Assembly: GCA_027487195.1 (NCBI GenBank)
Contig: JAIYEB010000096.1
Span: 1-7,640 of the forward strand
Source of the DNA: Hyphomicrobiales bacterium
GTDB taxonomy: Bacteria; Pseudomonadota; Alphaproteobacteria; Rhizobiales; UBA4765
Reading direction: 5' to 3'
DNA length: 7,640 nucleotides
The notes under the pieces were generated by a model that worked only from the letters and a program-made list of their open reading frames with translations, was not told the origin of the DNA and made no database searches. This document shows, piece after piece, positions 1 through 6,227 of this stretch; within the stretch, counting starts at the first letter, position 1; every line of letters starts with the position of its first letter. A program made the translations under genes and the position numbers.

Positions 1-204
1 GCTGCCGTCTCCGGCCATGATCGGTCGCATTTCGGCAAACCCGGCAAAGGCGCAGCCCAGACGCTGCCTTCGGGCAAGGCCAGACCGAATGACGCCGAGA
101 TTGGCCTTGGCTCGGACCGAGAGGTCTATGCGTCGGGCCGCTCGACAGCCGGCAAGGCCGGGATGCGCGGCAGCCGCTATGCCAAACGTGGCAAGGGTCG
201 CTGA
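1..204 (+). CDS. 3' end of an unidentified gene (basic Gly/Arg/Lys-rich C-terminal tail), truncated by window edge
   Basis: The frame beginning at base 1 stays open for 67 codons and stops at TGA 202-204. The peptide is low in hydrophobic residues and rich in Gly, Lys, Arg, Ser and Ala, and ends in GSRYAKRGKGR. Third codon positions are roughly 70% G/C, in line with the genes downstream, which favours this frame over the ATG-started frame at 17-334. Basic tails of this kind are common at the C-termini of RNA-binding proteins such as DEAD-box helicases, RNase R or RluB-type pseudouridine synthases, but nothing here distinguishes between them and no catalytic domain is in the window. It converges on the LysR gene. 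The function is not identified; that it is coding at all is an inference from the open frame and composition. Confidence 0.45.
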   Translation, partial: AAVSGHDRSHFGKPGKGAAQTLPSGKARPNDAEIGLGSDREVYASGRSTAGKAGMRGSRYAKRGKGR

Positions 205-242
205 GGCTGACGCAGCAGCAGACCTAGATCTCGCGGCCTTGC

Positions 243-267
243 CTGGGTCTCAGTTCCTGAAACCCAG
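243..267. terminator. Hairpin between convergent genes, possible terminator without a U-run
   Basis: CTGGGT (243-248) pairs with ACCCAG (262-267). After one mismatch, TCAG pairs with CTGA around a 3-nt loop (TTC). It lies about 40 nt after the stop of the upstream fragment and before the 3' end of the LysR gene. Neither strand has a T-run after it, so a classical intrinsic terminator is not shown. A role in 3'-end protection or bidirectional termination is inference. Confidence 0.35.
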
Positions 268-294
268 AGAGCCATGCGGCAACTCATCGACCTG

Positions 295-331
295 GAGCGC
301 CGTTCTGAGACCGCCAGAACCAAACGCGCTC
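295..331 (-). terminator. Two-part hairpin at the 3' end of the LysR gene
   Basis: An outer stem GAGCGC (295-300) pairs with GCGCTC (326-331). An inner stem GTTCTG (302-307) pairs with CAGAAC (315-320) around a 7-nt loop. The two stems are separated by an asymmetric internal loop. The structure begins at the last base of the LysR stop codon on the minus strand. No T-run follows on that strand, so an intrinsic terminator is only a possibility. Confidence 0.3.
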
Positions 332-1221
332 TAGTAGTTCCAGCGGCTGGCCTTGGCCACGAGGAAGTCACGGAAGGCCTGGACGCGGGCCAGTCCCTTC
401 ATCTCTTCTGTCGTGACAAAATAGGTCTCGAGCTCCGGCATTTCTTCATCAGCAAGAACGACCGTCAGGTTGCTCTTCGGCTCCACCAGATAGTCTGGCA
501 ACACCGCGATTCCGACGCCTGTCTCCACAGCACTCAGCAGCCCATTGATATTGTTGATCGTGAGCCTTGCCACGCGTGGGTCGTTTGCCGCGCGCCCGAC
601 GCCCTGGAGCCAGTTCAGCTCGCGCAAGAACGCTGGAATGGGCCCGCCGTAGGACAACAGGCGGTGCCGATCGAGGTCGGCGACGCACTGGGGCGGGCCG
701 AACTTCTTGAGATATTCAACGGAGGCGAAGGCGTGAAAGTGAACAGTGAAAAGCTTGCGCTGGATCAGGTCGGGCTGGAGCGGCTGGCGCAGGCGGATCG
801 CCACGTCAGCTTCGCGCATGGCCAGATCAAGCTCATCATCGGTCAAGATCAGCGACAGTTCGATATCGGGATAGAGTTCGCAAAACTCTGACAGGCGCGG
901 CGTCAACCAGTTCACGCCAAGCCCTACGGTTGTCGTGACACGCAGCTCGCCGTTCGGCTTTTCCTTGCTGTCAGACAGCTGCGCACGCACGGTTTCGAGC
1001 TTCGTCAGGACATCGCGCGTCGCCCGATACAGCAGTTCGCCCTGCTCCGTCAGGAGAAGGCCCCGGGCATGGCGGTGAAACAGCGGCGTCTTCAACTCCC
1101 CCTCGAGAGCAGAGACCTGCCGGCTGACTGCCGATTGCGAAAGCGCCAACTCATCGCCGGCATGGGTGAAGCTGCCTGCCTGAGCGGCGGCGTGAAACAC
1201 CCGTAGTTTATCCCAGTCCAT
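331..1221 (-). CDS. lsrB: LysR-family transcriptional regulator, LsrB/VtlR type
   Basis: A 296-residue protein starting MDWDKLRVFH, with a winged helix-turn-helix at about residues 10-60 (recognition region LSQSAVSRQVSALE at 27-40) followed by a LysR effector-binding domain from about residue 88 to the end. The HRHARGLLLTEQGELLYR wing, the TTTVGLGVNWLTPRL segment, the QPDLIQRKLFTVHFH segment and the FRDFLVAKASRWNY C-terminus agree with my memory of rhizobial LsrB and Brucella VtlR. In those bacteria the group is linked to envelope/LPS and redox responses and host interaction. I chose ATG 1221 because GGAGG (1228-1232) lies 6 nt upstream of it and it matches the conserved MDWDKL start. An in-frame ATG at 1245 would add eight residues but lacks such a site. 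Two cysteines, Cys114 and Cys179, lie in the effector domain. It is divergent from the ammonia-lyase gene, so autoregulation and control of that operon are plausible. The family call is firm; the lsrB orthology is less so. Confidence 0.9.
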   Translation of the reverse strand: MDWDKLRVFHAAAQAGSFTHAGDELALSQSAVSRQVSALEGELKTPLFHRHARGLLLTEQGELLYRATRDVLTKLETVRAQLSDSKEKPNGELRVTTTVGLGVNWLTPRLSEFCELYPDIELSLILTDDELDLAMREADVAIRLRQPLQPDLIQRKLFTVHFHAFASVEYLKKFGPPQCVADLDRHRLLSYGGPIPAFLRELNWLQGVGRAANDPRVARLTINNINGLLSAVETGVGIAVLPDYLVEPKSNLTVVLADEEMPELETYFVTTEEMKGLARVQAFRDFLVAKASRWNY

Positions 1222-1227
1222 GCGCAT

Positions 1228-1232
1228 CCTCC
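1228..1232 (-). promoter_or_regulatory. Ribosome binding site of the LysR gene
   Basis: GGAGG on the minus strand lies 6 nt before ATG 1221. It decides the start: the longer reading frame (ATG 1245) contains this motif inside its coding sequence and has no comparable site upstream. Confidence 0.75.
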
Positions 1233-1262
1233 GAAGCGCAATCATGACACGGGAAACGAGCT

Positions 1263-1277
1263 ATGCAACAATCGCAT
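1263..1277. promoter_or_regulatory. Candidate LysR-type operator, ATGC-N7-GCAT
   Basis: ATGC (1263-1266) and GCAT (1274-1277) form a perfect 4-bp dyad with a 7-nt spacer. It contains T1264 and A1276 in the T-N11-A arrangement typical of LysR-family binding sites. Its centre is about 49 bp upstream of the LysR start and about 132 bp upstream of the lyase start. The dyad is seen; binding by the neighbouring regulator is inferred. Confidence 0.4.
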
Positions 1278-1281
1278 GCCT

Positions 1282-1294
1282 TCATTCACGAATA
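1282..1294. promoter_or_regulatory. Candidate LysR-type operator, second T-N11-A dyad (ATTC-N2-GAAT core)
   Basis: TCATTCACGAATA has T1282 and A1294 in T-N11-A spacing around a symmetric ATTC-AC-GAAT core (1284-1293). Its centre lies about 18 bp from that of the first dyad, so the pair could form the two half-sites of a LysR tetramer. On the minus strand it lies just downstream of the TTGACC -35-like element, which would fit autoregulation. Binding is not shown. Confidence 0.4.
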
Positions 1295-1392
1295 ATCGTT
1301 CAAGTTTGGTCAAGAATTGCGCTGAACGGCAGAAGCTGGGCAATGCCACTCGCCTTCCACGGCCAAACAGTCTATCCCGCGCTCGGTTTTGT

Positions 1393-1397
1393 GGAGG
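1393..1397 (+). promoter_or_regulatory. Ribosome binding site of the ammonia-lyase gene
   Basis: GGAGG lies 4 nt before ATG 1402. It selects this start over the in-frame ATG at 1276, whose 42 extra residues show no family similarity and run through the putative operator region. Confidence 0.7.
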
Positions 1398-1401
1398 CGA
1401 C

Positions 1402-3033
1402 ATGACAGTTCAGATCGATGGCAAGCGCATGAAGGCGCAGCATGTTGTACGCGTGGCACGACCGGGTGCGAGCGGTCGCTACGAAAAGGCGAGGCTGGGG
1501 GCAGATGCCCGCGCGGCGATTGCAGCGACCCGCGCCTATATCGACCGGGAATGGATGACCGACGACGTCGACCTGATGTACGGGTTCAACACGGGCGTTG
1601 GTCTGTTCAAGGACCAGCGCGTCCTTATGCAGGACATGGCGACCTATCAGGCCAAGACGCTCTACGCCCATGCCACGGGTGTCGGCGAACCGTTTGGCGA
1701 GGATGTGGTGCGCGCGACCATGTTGCTGCGCGCGAATGCCTTCGCCTCGAACTATTCGGGTCCTTCCCTGGCTCTGGTCGACAGGCTGATCGATTGCCTG
1801 AATGCCGGCCTTCATCCGGTCATCCCGCAAAAGGGCTCGGTCGGCGCGTCGGGAGACCTTGCGCCTCTGGCCCACATGGCAGGCGCGGTCTGTGGCTTTC
1901 CCGAAGCCGAGATGATCTATCGTGGCAAGCGCATGCCGGCCCGCGCAGCGCTCGCAAAGGCTGGCTTCGCGCCCGAATTTGAAATGGGGGCGAAAGACGC
2001 GTCCGCGCTCATCAACGGCTCGACCGTCAGCCTTGCGATTGGTGCGCTCGCCCTTGAGGATGCCAAGCGCCTGATGAAGGCCATCGACATCTCGTTGTCG
2101 CTGACCCTTGAGGCCCTGCGCTGCGAGAAACTGGCGTTTGATCCACGCGTCCATGCCGCACGCCCCCATCCCGGCCAGCTCGCCGTTGCCCGCAACGTGC
2201 TGCGTCTCGTCGAAGGCTCGGGTCGGATGAGCGAAGCCGCACGCCTCGTGGTCTATCCAGAAGAGAACCGGCAGGCCGGCGTTGCGCCGCCACCGCGCGT
2301 TCAGGATGTGTATTCGCTGCGATGCGCCCCTCAGGTTCACGGGCCAGCACGCGAGGCGCTGCAGTATGCGGACGGTGTCATCGGGCGCGAGATGAATTCG
2401 GCGACGGACAATCCGCTGATCTTCGACAATGGCAAGGGTGGATACGTCTCCATTTCCGGCGGCCATTTCCATGGCCAGTACGTGGCCCAGGCGATGGATC
2501 TTGTGTCGATTGCAATTGCGGATCTTGGAGCGATATCCGAGCGCAGGCTCGCCCGCCTCATCGACCCGACCATGAGCTATGGCCTTCCGCGCAATCTTCT
2601 TGCCGGAAAGAAGGGGCTCAACACCGGTTTCGCAACAGTGCAATGTTCGATGTCGGCGCTCGTCATGGAAAACCGTACGCTGGCAACGCCCGGCTCGGTT
2701 GACTCGGTTCCGGGCAAGTCAAACGCAGAGGACCATGTGTCAAACTCGACCTGGTGCGCCAGAAAGGCGCGGACCATTGTCGAGAATGTCGAGCAGATCA
2801 TTGCCGGCGAGATGCTGATGGCAGCGCAGGCTCTGACCCTAATCGAGCCGATCGCCAAGGCTCACCCGCTCGGGAAAGGCACAAGAGCAGCAATGGAGGC
2901 CATCCGCGCTGTTATTGAGCCAGCCATGGATGGCGACCGCTGGTATGCCACTGAGATGAACCAGGCGCTGGGCCTCGTGCGCTCGAACGCCGTTGTTGAT
3001 GCGGTTGAGGCAGCGATCGGCACGCTGGAGTGA
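1402..3033 (+). CDS. MIO-type aromatic amino acid/histidine ammonia-lyase (HutH-like)
   Basis: A 543-residue member of the HAL/PAL/TAL lyase superfamily, which removes ammonia non-oxidatively from an aromatic amino acid (histidine to urocanate in HutH). The self-processing Ala-Ser-Gly that forms the MIO cofactor is at 149-151 inside GSVGASGDLAPLAHMA. Residues matching the HutH active site are present: Tyr60 in YGFNTGVG, His90 in YAHATGVGEP, Asn205 in INGSTVS, Tyr304 and Arg307 in QDVYSLRCAPQV, Phe356 in GGHFHGQ, and Glu443 in AEDHVS. NSATDNPL (332-339) is also conserved. The His and Glu favour histidine-like specificity over Phe/Tyr. Against a plain HutH: it is about 30 residues longer, has a longer Pro-rich loop at about 273-298, reads FHGQYVA where HutH usually has FHAEPVA, and no hutU/I/G neighbour is visible. 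The enzyme is cytosolic. It is the first gene of a probable three-gene operon, and its stop overlaps the next start. Superfamily membership is certain; the substrate is uncertain. Confidence 0.93.
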   Translation: MTVQIDGKRMKAQHVVRVARPGASGRYEKARLGADARAAIAATRAYIDREWMTDDVDLMYGFNTGVGLFKDQRVLMQDMATYQAKTLYAHATGVGEPFGEDVVRATMLLRANAFASNYSGPSLALVDRLIDCLNAGLHPVIPQKGSVGASGDLAPLAHMAGAVCGFPEAEMIYRGKRMPARAALAKAGFAPEFEMGAKDASALINGSTVSLAIGALALEDAKRLMKAIDISLSLTLEALRCEKLAFDPRVHAARPHPGQLAVARNVLRLVEGSGRMSEAARLVVYPEENRQAGVAPPPRVQDVYSLRCAPQVHGPAREALQYADGVIGREMNSATDNPLIFDNGKGGYVSISGGHFHGQYVAQAMDLVSIAIADLGAISERRLARLIDPTMSYGLPRNLLAGKKGLNTGFATVQCSMSALVMENRTLATPGSVDSVPGKSNAEDHVSNSTWCARKARTIVENVEQIIAGEMLMAAQALTLIEPIAKAHPLGKGTRAAMEAIRAVIEPAMDGDRWYATEMNQALGLVRSNAVVDAVEAAIGTLE

Positions 3034-3410
3034 AAGGTCTTGCAGGCGAGATCGGGCGTTTCGGAGGTGTCGGCGTTCTCGCTGCCGTCGCCCACTATGG
3101 AACGCTGATCGCGCTTGTAGAGCTGTTCCACATCACTCCGACCACAGCTTCGCTTGCCGGATTTGTGGCCGGCGGGATCGTGTCGTACATTCTGAACCGC
3201 AGCTATACGTTTCGCTCAGGCCGAGCCCACAGCGAAGCATTGCCGCGTTTTCTTGCCATTGCTGCCGTAGGATTCGTGCTGACCGGCGTGCTGATGGCAG
3301 GGCTGACAGAATGGCTTGCCGTGCCCTATATACTTGCGCAGATTTCAACGACTGGCGTTGTGCTTGTGTGGCACTACATCGCCAACAAATTCATCACATT
3401 CAAGGCCTGA
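3030..3410 (+). CDS. GtrA-family small membrane protein (putative lipid-linked sugar flippase)
   Basis: A 126-residue protein with four predicted membrane helices at about residues 9-33, 38-61, 71-96 and 98-124. It has the family's repeated motif at the ends of helices 2 and 4: YILNRSYTF and YIANKFITF. Length, topology and the IGRFGGVGVLAAV start fit GtrA-like proteins. Founding members are linked to flipping undecaprenyl-phosphate-glucose across the inner membrane, though most members are uncharacterised. The start is GTG 3030, whose GTGA overlaps the lyase stop by 4 nt, so translation is probably coupled to the lyase. No in-frame ATG exists nearby. No glycosyltransferase is visible beside it, which is unusual for a sugar flippase, so its role here is open. 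Confidence 0.85.
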   Translation: MKGLAGEIGRFGGVGVLAAVAHYGTLIALVELFHITPTTASLAGFVAGGIVSYILNRSYTFRSGRAHSEALPRFLAIAAVGFVLTGVLMAGLTEWLAVPYILAQISTTGVVLVWHYIANKFITFKA

Positions 3411-3456
3411 GCCGATACTTTGTGGCTCGTGGCGGCAGCAAAGGCAGCGCTTGTCT

Positions 3457-4728
3457 ATGACCCCAAGTTATCCCTCCCCCATGAAATTACTGGCTGCAAT
3501 TGAGGCTGGCACCATTTCGGCGCGTCATGCGTTCGATGCCTATGTGGCCCGGATCGCATATATGGAACCTGAGATCGGAGCATTTGCCCATCTCGATGTT
3601 CGTCGCGCCCAGGCACTGTTCGATCACCAGCACCAGCGCGGGCCGCTTCATGGCCTCCCCATCGGCATCAAGGACATCTTTGATACCGCGGACATGCCAA
3701 CCTGCTTTGGATCCGCTGTCCATGCGGGCAGAAGGCCTGACCGTGACGCGGCAGTCGTTTCGCTCGCGCGACGTGCCGGCGGCTCGATCATTGGCAAGAC
3801 GACGACGACTGCTTTTGCCTTCCTGGATCCAACCGCAACACAAAACCCGCGCATGCCTGGCCGCTCGCCGGGGGGATCATCTGCCGGCTCCGCAGCCGCA
3901 GTGGCTGCCGGCATGGTGCCATTCGCCATTGGTTCGCAGACGGGTGGATCAACAGTGCGGCCTGCCGCCTACTGTGGCGTTGCCGGCTACAAACCAAGCT
4001 TCAAGATGCTGCCAACCGTCGGTGCACTCACCTATTCTTGGAACCTTGATACGGTCGGGCTGTTCGCGCCGACCGTCAGCGATGTTGCGGGTTTTGCCGC
4101 GATGCTCTCGGGCCGCAGGCTGGGTGTCCATACCTCCATGCCGCCGGCAAACCCACGAATCGGCCTTCTCGAAGTGCCGGAATGGAACCTTGCCAGCGAT
4201 GACATGATCGATGCGCTGAAGCGCGCCATTCCAAGGCTCGAGGCCGCAGGTGCCACACTGGTCGATCTGGGGCGCGATTCCGCGCTCATGAAGGCCTGGG
4301 AGGTGCATGCGACGTTGCAGGATTATGAGGCCGCCCGCTCACTTGCCTATGAATGGGATGAACGGCGTGACCTGCTTCCGCCGGTGCTGGCAATGGCGCT
4401 CGGGTCGGCGCAATCGATTGCGGTTGAGGCATATGATGGTGCGCGCGGCGTCGCGAATCGCGCGCGAAAGCGCATGAGTGCGATCTTCGAGGACGTGGAT
4501 GCGATCCTGATGCCGGCCGCACCGGGCGCAGCGCCTGACATGTCCACAACCGGTCAGGCACTTTTCAACCGGCTTTTCACCTTGACCGGCGACCCTGCGA
4601 TTGCAGTCCCTGGATTGCTTGCGCCCGATGGCGCACCCCTTGGACTGCAGATCATCGGGCCTTTTGGCGAGGATCAAAAGGCGCTTGCGATTGCGGCCTG
4701 GGTCGAGGGGATCATTCAGGAGGCGTAA
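3457..4728 (+). CDS. Amidase-signature family hydrolase
   Basis: A 423-residue amidase-signature enzyme that hydrolyses a C-N amide bond through a Ser-cisSer-Lys triad. Lys72 lies in LPIGIKDIFD, the cis-Ser is Ser141 in PGGSSAGSAAAV, and the nucleophile is Ser165 in QTGGSTVRPA. The 24-residue interval between the serines is normal for the family. The YCGVAGYKPS segment and a C-terminal DPAIAVPG/GLQIIGP pair are also typical. GSQTGGSTVRPA differs from the common GTDxGGSIRxPA. No signal peptide or membrane segment is seen, so it is probably cytosolic. ATG 3457 is taken as the start, 46 nt after the GtrA gene. TTG 3451 is also in frame and better spaced from AAGG at 3441-3444, while ATG 3481 has no ribosome binding site. 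The frame upstream of this, back to 3316, lies inside the GtrA gene in another frame. It is likely the third gene of the lyase operon. The substrate is unknown; it is neither GatA nor a recognisable characterised amidase. Confidence 0.9.
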   Translation: MTPSYPSPMKLLAAIEAGTISARHAFDAYVARIAYMEPEIGAFAHLDVRRAQALFDHQHQRGPLHGLPIGIKDIFDTADMPTCFGSAVHAGRRPDRDAAVVSLARRAGGSIIGKTTTTAFAFLDPTATQNPRMPGRSPGGSSAGSAAAVAAGMVPFAIGSQTGGSTVRPAAYCGVAGYKPSFKMLPTVGALTYSWNLDTVGLFAPTVSDVAGFAAMLSGRRLGVHTSMPPANPRIGLLEVPEWNLASDDMIDALKRAIPRLEAAGATLVDLGRDSALMKAWEVHATLQDYEAARSLAYEWDERRDLLPPVLAMALGSAQSIAVEAYDGARGVANRARKRMSAIFEDVDAILMPAAPGAAPDMSTTGQALFNRLFTLTGDPAIAVPGLLAPDGAPLGLQIIGPFGEDQKALAIAAWVEGIIQEA

Positions 4729-4741
4729 GGCGGACGGGATT

Positions 4742-4772
4742 TTGACAAGCGCCAAACCGCATCGGCTTGACA
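4742..4772 (+). promoter_or_regulatory. Tandem TTGACA hexamers upstream of purA (possible -35 elements)
   Basis: Perfect TTGACA occurs at 4742-4747 and again at 4767-4772, 25 bp apart, in the 123-nt gap between the amidase and purA. This suggests purA has its own promoter. No good -10 is seen 16-18 nt after either copy; only TTCAC-like bases follow the second, so the assignment is tentative. Confidence 0.35.
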
Positions 4773-4851
4773 TCCCTACCCCCGCGCGCTTCACGGTTTC
4801 AACGCTCCGTGCCACCCGGCCCGGGGCGTTCTCTATTTCGGGATGGCGTCG

Positions 4852-6147
4852 ATGAGCAATGTCGTGGTGGTCGGCTCGCAATGGGGCGACGAGGGCAAGG
4901 GCAAGATTGTCGACTGGTTGTCAGAGCGCGCGGATATCGTCGTGCGCTTTCAGGGTGGTCACAATGCCGGCCACACGCTGGTCATCGACGGCGTGTCCTA
5001 CAAGCTTTCGCTGCTGCCCTCAGGGATTGTGCGCAAGGGCAAGCTGTCCATCATCGGCAACGGTGTTGTCCTTGATCCGCAGGCGCTGCTGGATGAAATC
5101 GCGCGACTTGCCGGCCAGGGCGTAGAGGTCTCGCCAGCCAATCTCAGGATTGCGGAAAACACGCCCCTGATCCTGCCGCTCCACCGCGAACTGGATCGCG
5201 CGCGCGAAAGTGCCACCAGCGGCACCAAGATCGGCACAACAGGCCGCGGCATCGGCCCGGCCTACGAGGACAAGGTCGGGCGACGTTCGATCCGTGTCAT
5301 GGACCTCGCCGACCCGGCCGCTCTACGTCTCAAGATCGAGCGTCTCTTGTCGCATCATAATGCATTGAGGCGGGGTCTTGGCCTTGGTGAGATTGATCCG
5401 CATGGCCTTGAGGCCGAGCTCATCGCCATTGCACCGCGCATTCTCCCGTTCATGGACACCGTCTGGAAGCTGCTGGACGAAGCGCGCCGGACCGGAAAGC
5501 GCATCCTGTTTGAAGGCGCGCAGGGTACGATGCTCGATATCGACCACGGCACCTATCCTTTCGTGACCTCCTCAAACACGGTAGCGGCAAGCGCGGCATC
5601 CGGCTCGGGCGTGGCGCCTTCAAGCCTTGGAACCGTCCTCGGAATTACCAAGGCTTACACCACGCGCGTTGGCGAAGGTCCGTTCCCGACCGAGCTTTTC
5701 GACGAGCTTGGCGAGGAAATGGGGCGCCGCGGCCATGAGTTCGGTGTGGTCACCGGGCGCAAGCGCAGGTGTGGCTGGTTTGACGCCGTCATGGTGCGCC
5801 AGGCCATCAAGACCGGTGGCATCACGGCGATTGCACTGACGAAACTCGACATTCTCGATACGTTCAAGACCATTCAGATCTGTGTCGGCTACGAGGTCGA
5901 CGGTGTGCGCTATGACCATTTGCCGGCGAGCGAGGGCCTGCAGCGGCGCGTCAAGCCGATCTACGAGACCCACGAGGGATGGCTTTCCAAGAGCGAAGGC
6001 GCGCGCAGCTGGGTCGATTTGCCCGCCCAGGCCATCAAGTATGTCAAGCGCATCGAGGAACTGATCGAAGCTCCGGTCCAGATCCTTTCAACGAGCCCGG
6101 AGAGGGAAGACACGATCCTGGTTCATGATCCCTTTGCCGACCGCTGA
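4852..6147 (+). CDS. purA: Adenylosuccinate synthetase
   Basis: A 431-residue cytosolic enzyme that joins IMP and aspartate using GTP to form adenylosuccinate, the first step from IMP to AMP. The protein starts MSNVVVVGSQWGDEGKGK, with the GTP-binding glycine-rich loop at 8-18. Asp13 and His41 (in GGHNAGHT) correspond to the catalytic pair of the E. coli enzyme. Other conserved blocks are GTTGRGIGPAYEDK (128-141, IMP site), EGAQGTMLDIDHGTYP (221-236), TRVGEGPFPTE (271-281), VTGRKRRCGWFD (300-311) and the guanine-recognition TKLD (330-333). Length is normal for the family. I prefer ATG 4852 because it gives the family's usual N-terminus with GGGA 8 nt upstream; ATG 4843 in the same frame would add three residues (MAS). 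It is co-directional with the amidase but 123 nt away, so a separate promoter is likely. All key residues are intact. Confidence 0.98.
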   Translation: MSNVVVVGSQWGDEGKGKIVDWLSERADIVVRFQGGHNAGHTLVIDGVSYKLSLLPSGIVRKGKLSIIGNGVVLDPQALLDEIARLAGQGVEVSPANLRIAENTPLILPLHRELDRARESATSGTKIGTTGRGIGPAYEDKVGRRSIRVMDLADPAALRLKIERLLSHHNALRRGLGLGEIDPHGLEAELIAIAPRILPFMDTVWKLLDEARRTGKRILFEGAQGTMLDIDHGTYPFVTSSNTVAASAASGSGVAPSSLGTVLGITKAYTTRVGEGPFPTELFDELGEEMGRRGHEFGVVTGRKRRCGWFDAVMVRQAIKTGGITAIALTKLDILDTFKTIQICVGYEVDGVRYDHLPASEGLQRRVKPIYETHEGWLSKSEGARSWVDLPAQAIKYVKRIEELIEAPVQILSTSPEREDTILVHDPFADR

Positions 6148-6187
6148 ACTGACCCACAGGCGCAAGATCCTGCCAATGCGCGTCAAC

Positions 6188-6205
6188 AGTTGCGAAGCGG
6201 CAACT
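6188..6205 (+). terminator. Weak hairpin after purA
   Basis: AGTTGC (6188-6193) pairs with GCAACT (6200-6205) around a 6-nt GAAGCG loop, about 40 nt after the purA stop and 22 nt before the next start. The following bases are TCATCGCC rather than a T-run, so termination is only possible. It could instead influence the translation start of the next gene. Confidence 0.25.
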
Positions 6206-6227
6206 TCATCGCCATAAGCAGCGCGTC

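Larger units (their letters stand above)
1222..1401. promoter_or_regulatory. Divergent promoter region between the LysR gene and the lyase operon
   Basis: This 180-nt gap separates two divergent start codons and should carry both promoters. On the minus strand TTGACC (1313-1308) resembles a -35 element for the LysR gene, but no convincing -10 follows at 16-18 nt. On the plus strand I see no clear -35/-10 pair for the lyase. Two LysR-type T-N11-A dyads lie at 1263-1277 and 1282-1294 and are listed separately. Codons in the lyase frame between 1276 and 1401 do not resemble coding sequence or the family's N-terminus. Confidence 0.55.

Noticed and set aside
17..334. ATG-started frame of 105 codons at the left edge
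   Set aside because: It competes with the frame starting at base 1, which has a more coding-like third-position GC. It also runs through two hairpins and overlaps the LysR stop.
274..891. Open frame of 205 codons opposite the LysR gene
   Set aside because: It overlaps a well-supported LysR gene on the other strand and its peptide shows no recognisable domain.
1308..1320. Possible sigma-54 promoter (GG...TTGC) upstream of the lyase
   Set aside because: Only 9 nt separate GG (1308-1309) and GC (1319-1320). The -24/-12 consensus needs 10, and CAC does not follow GG.
1276..1401. N-terminal extension of the lyase from ATG 1276
   Set aside because: The 42 extra residues do not resemble the lyase family, they cover the putative operator region, and ATG 1402 has GGAGG 4 nt upstream.
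1372..2643. Long antisense open frame (423 codons) opposite the lyase gene
   Set aside because: It lies wholly opposite a gene with complete family motifs. Its peptide is His/Arg/Cys-rich without any domain, and such frames are common in GC-rich genes.
4339..4881. Minus-strand frame of 180 codons spanning the amidase end and purA start
   Set aside because: It overlaps two strongly supported genes and shows no domain.
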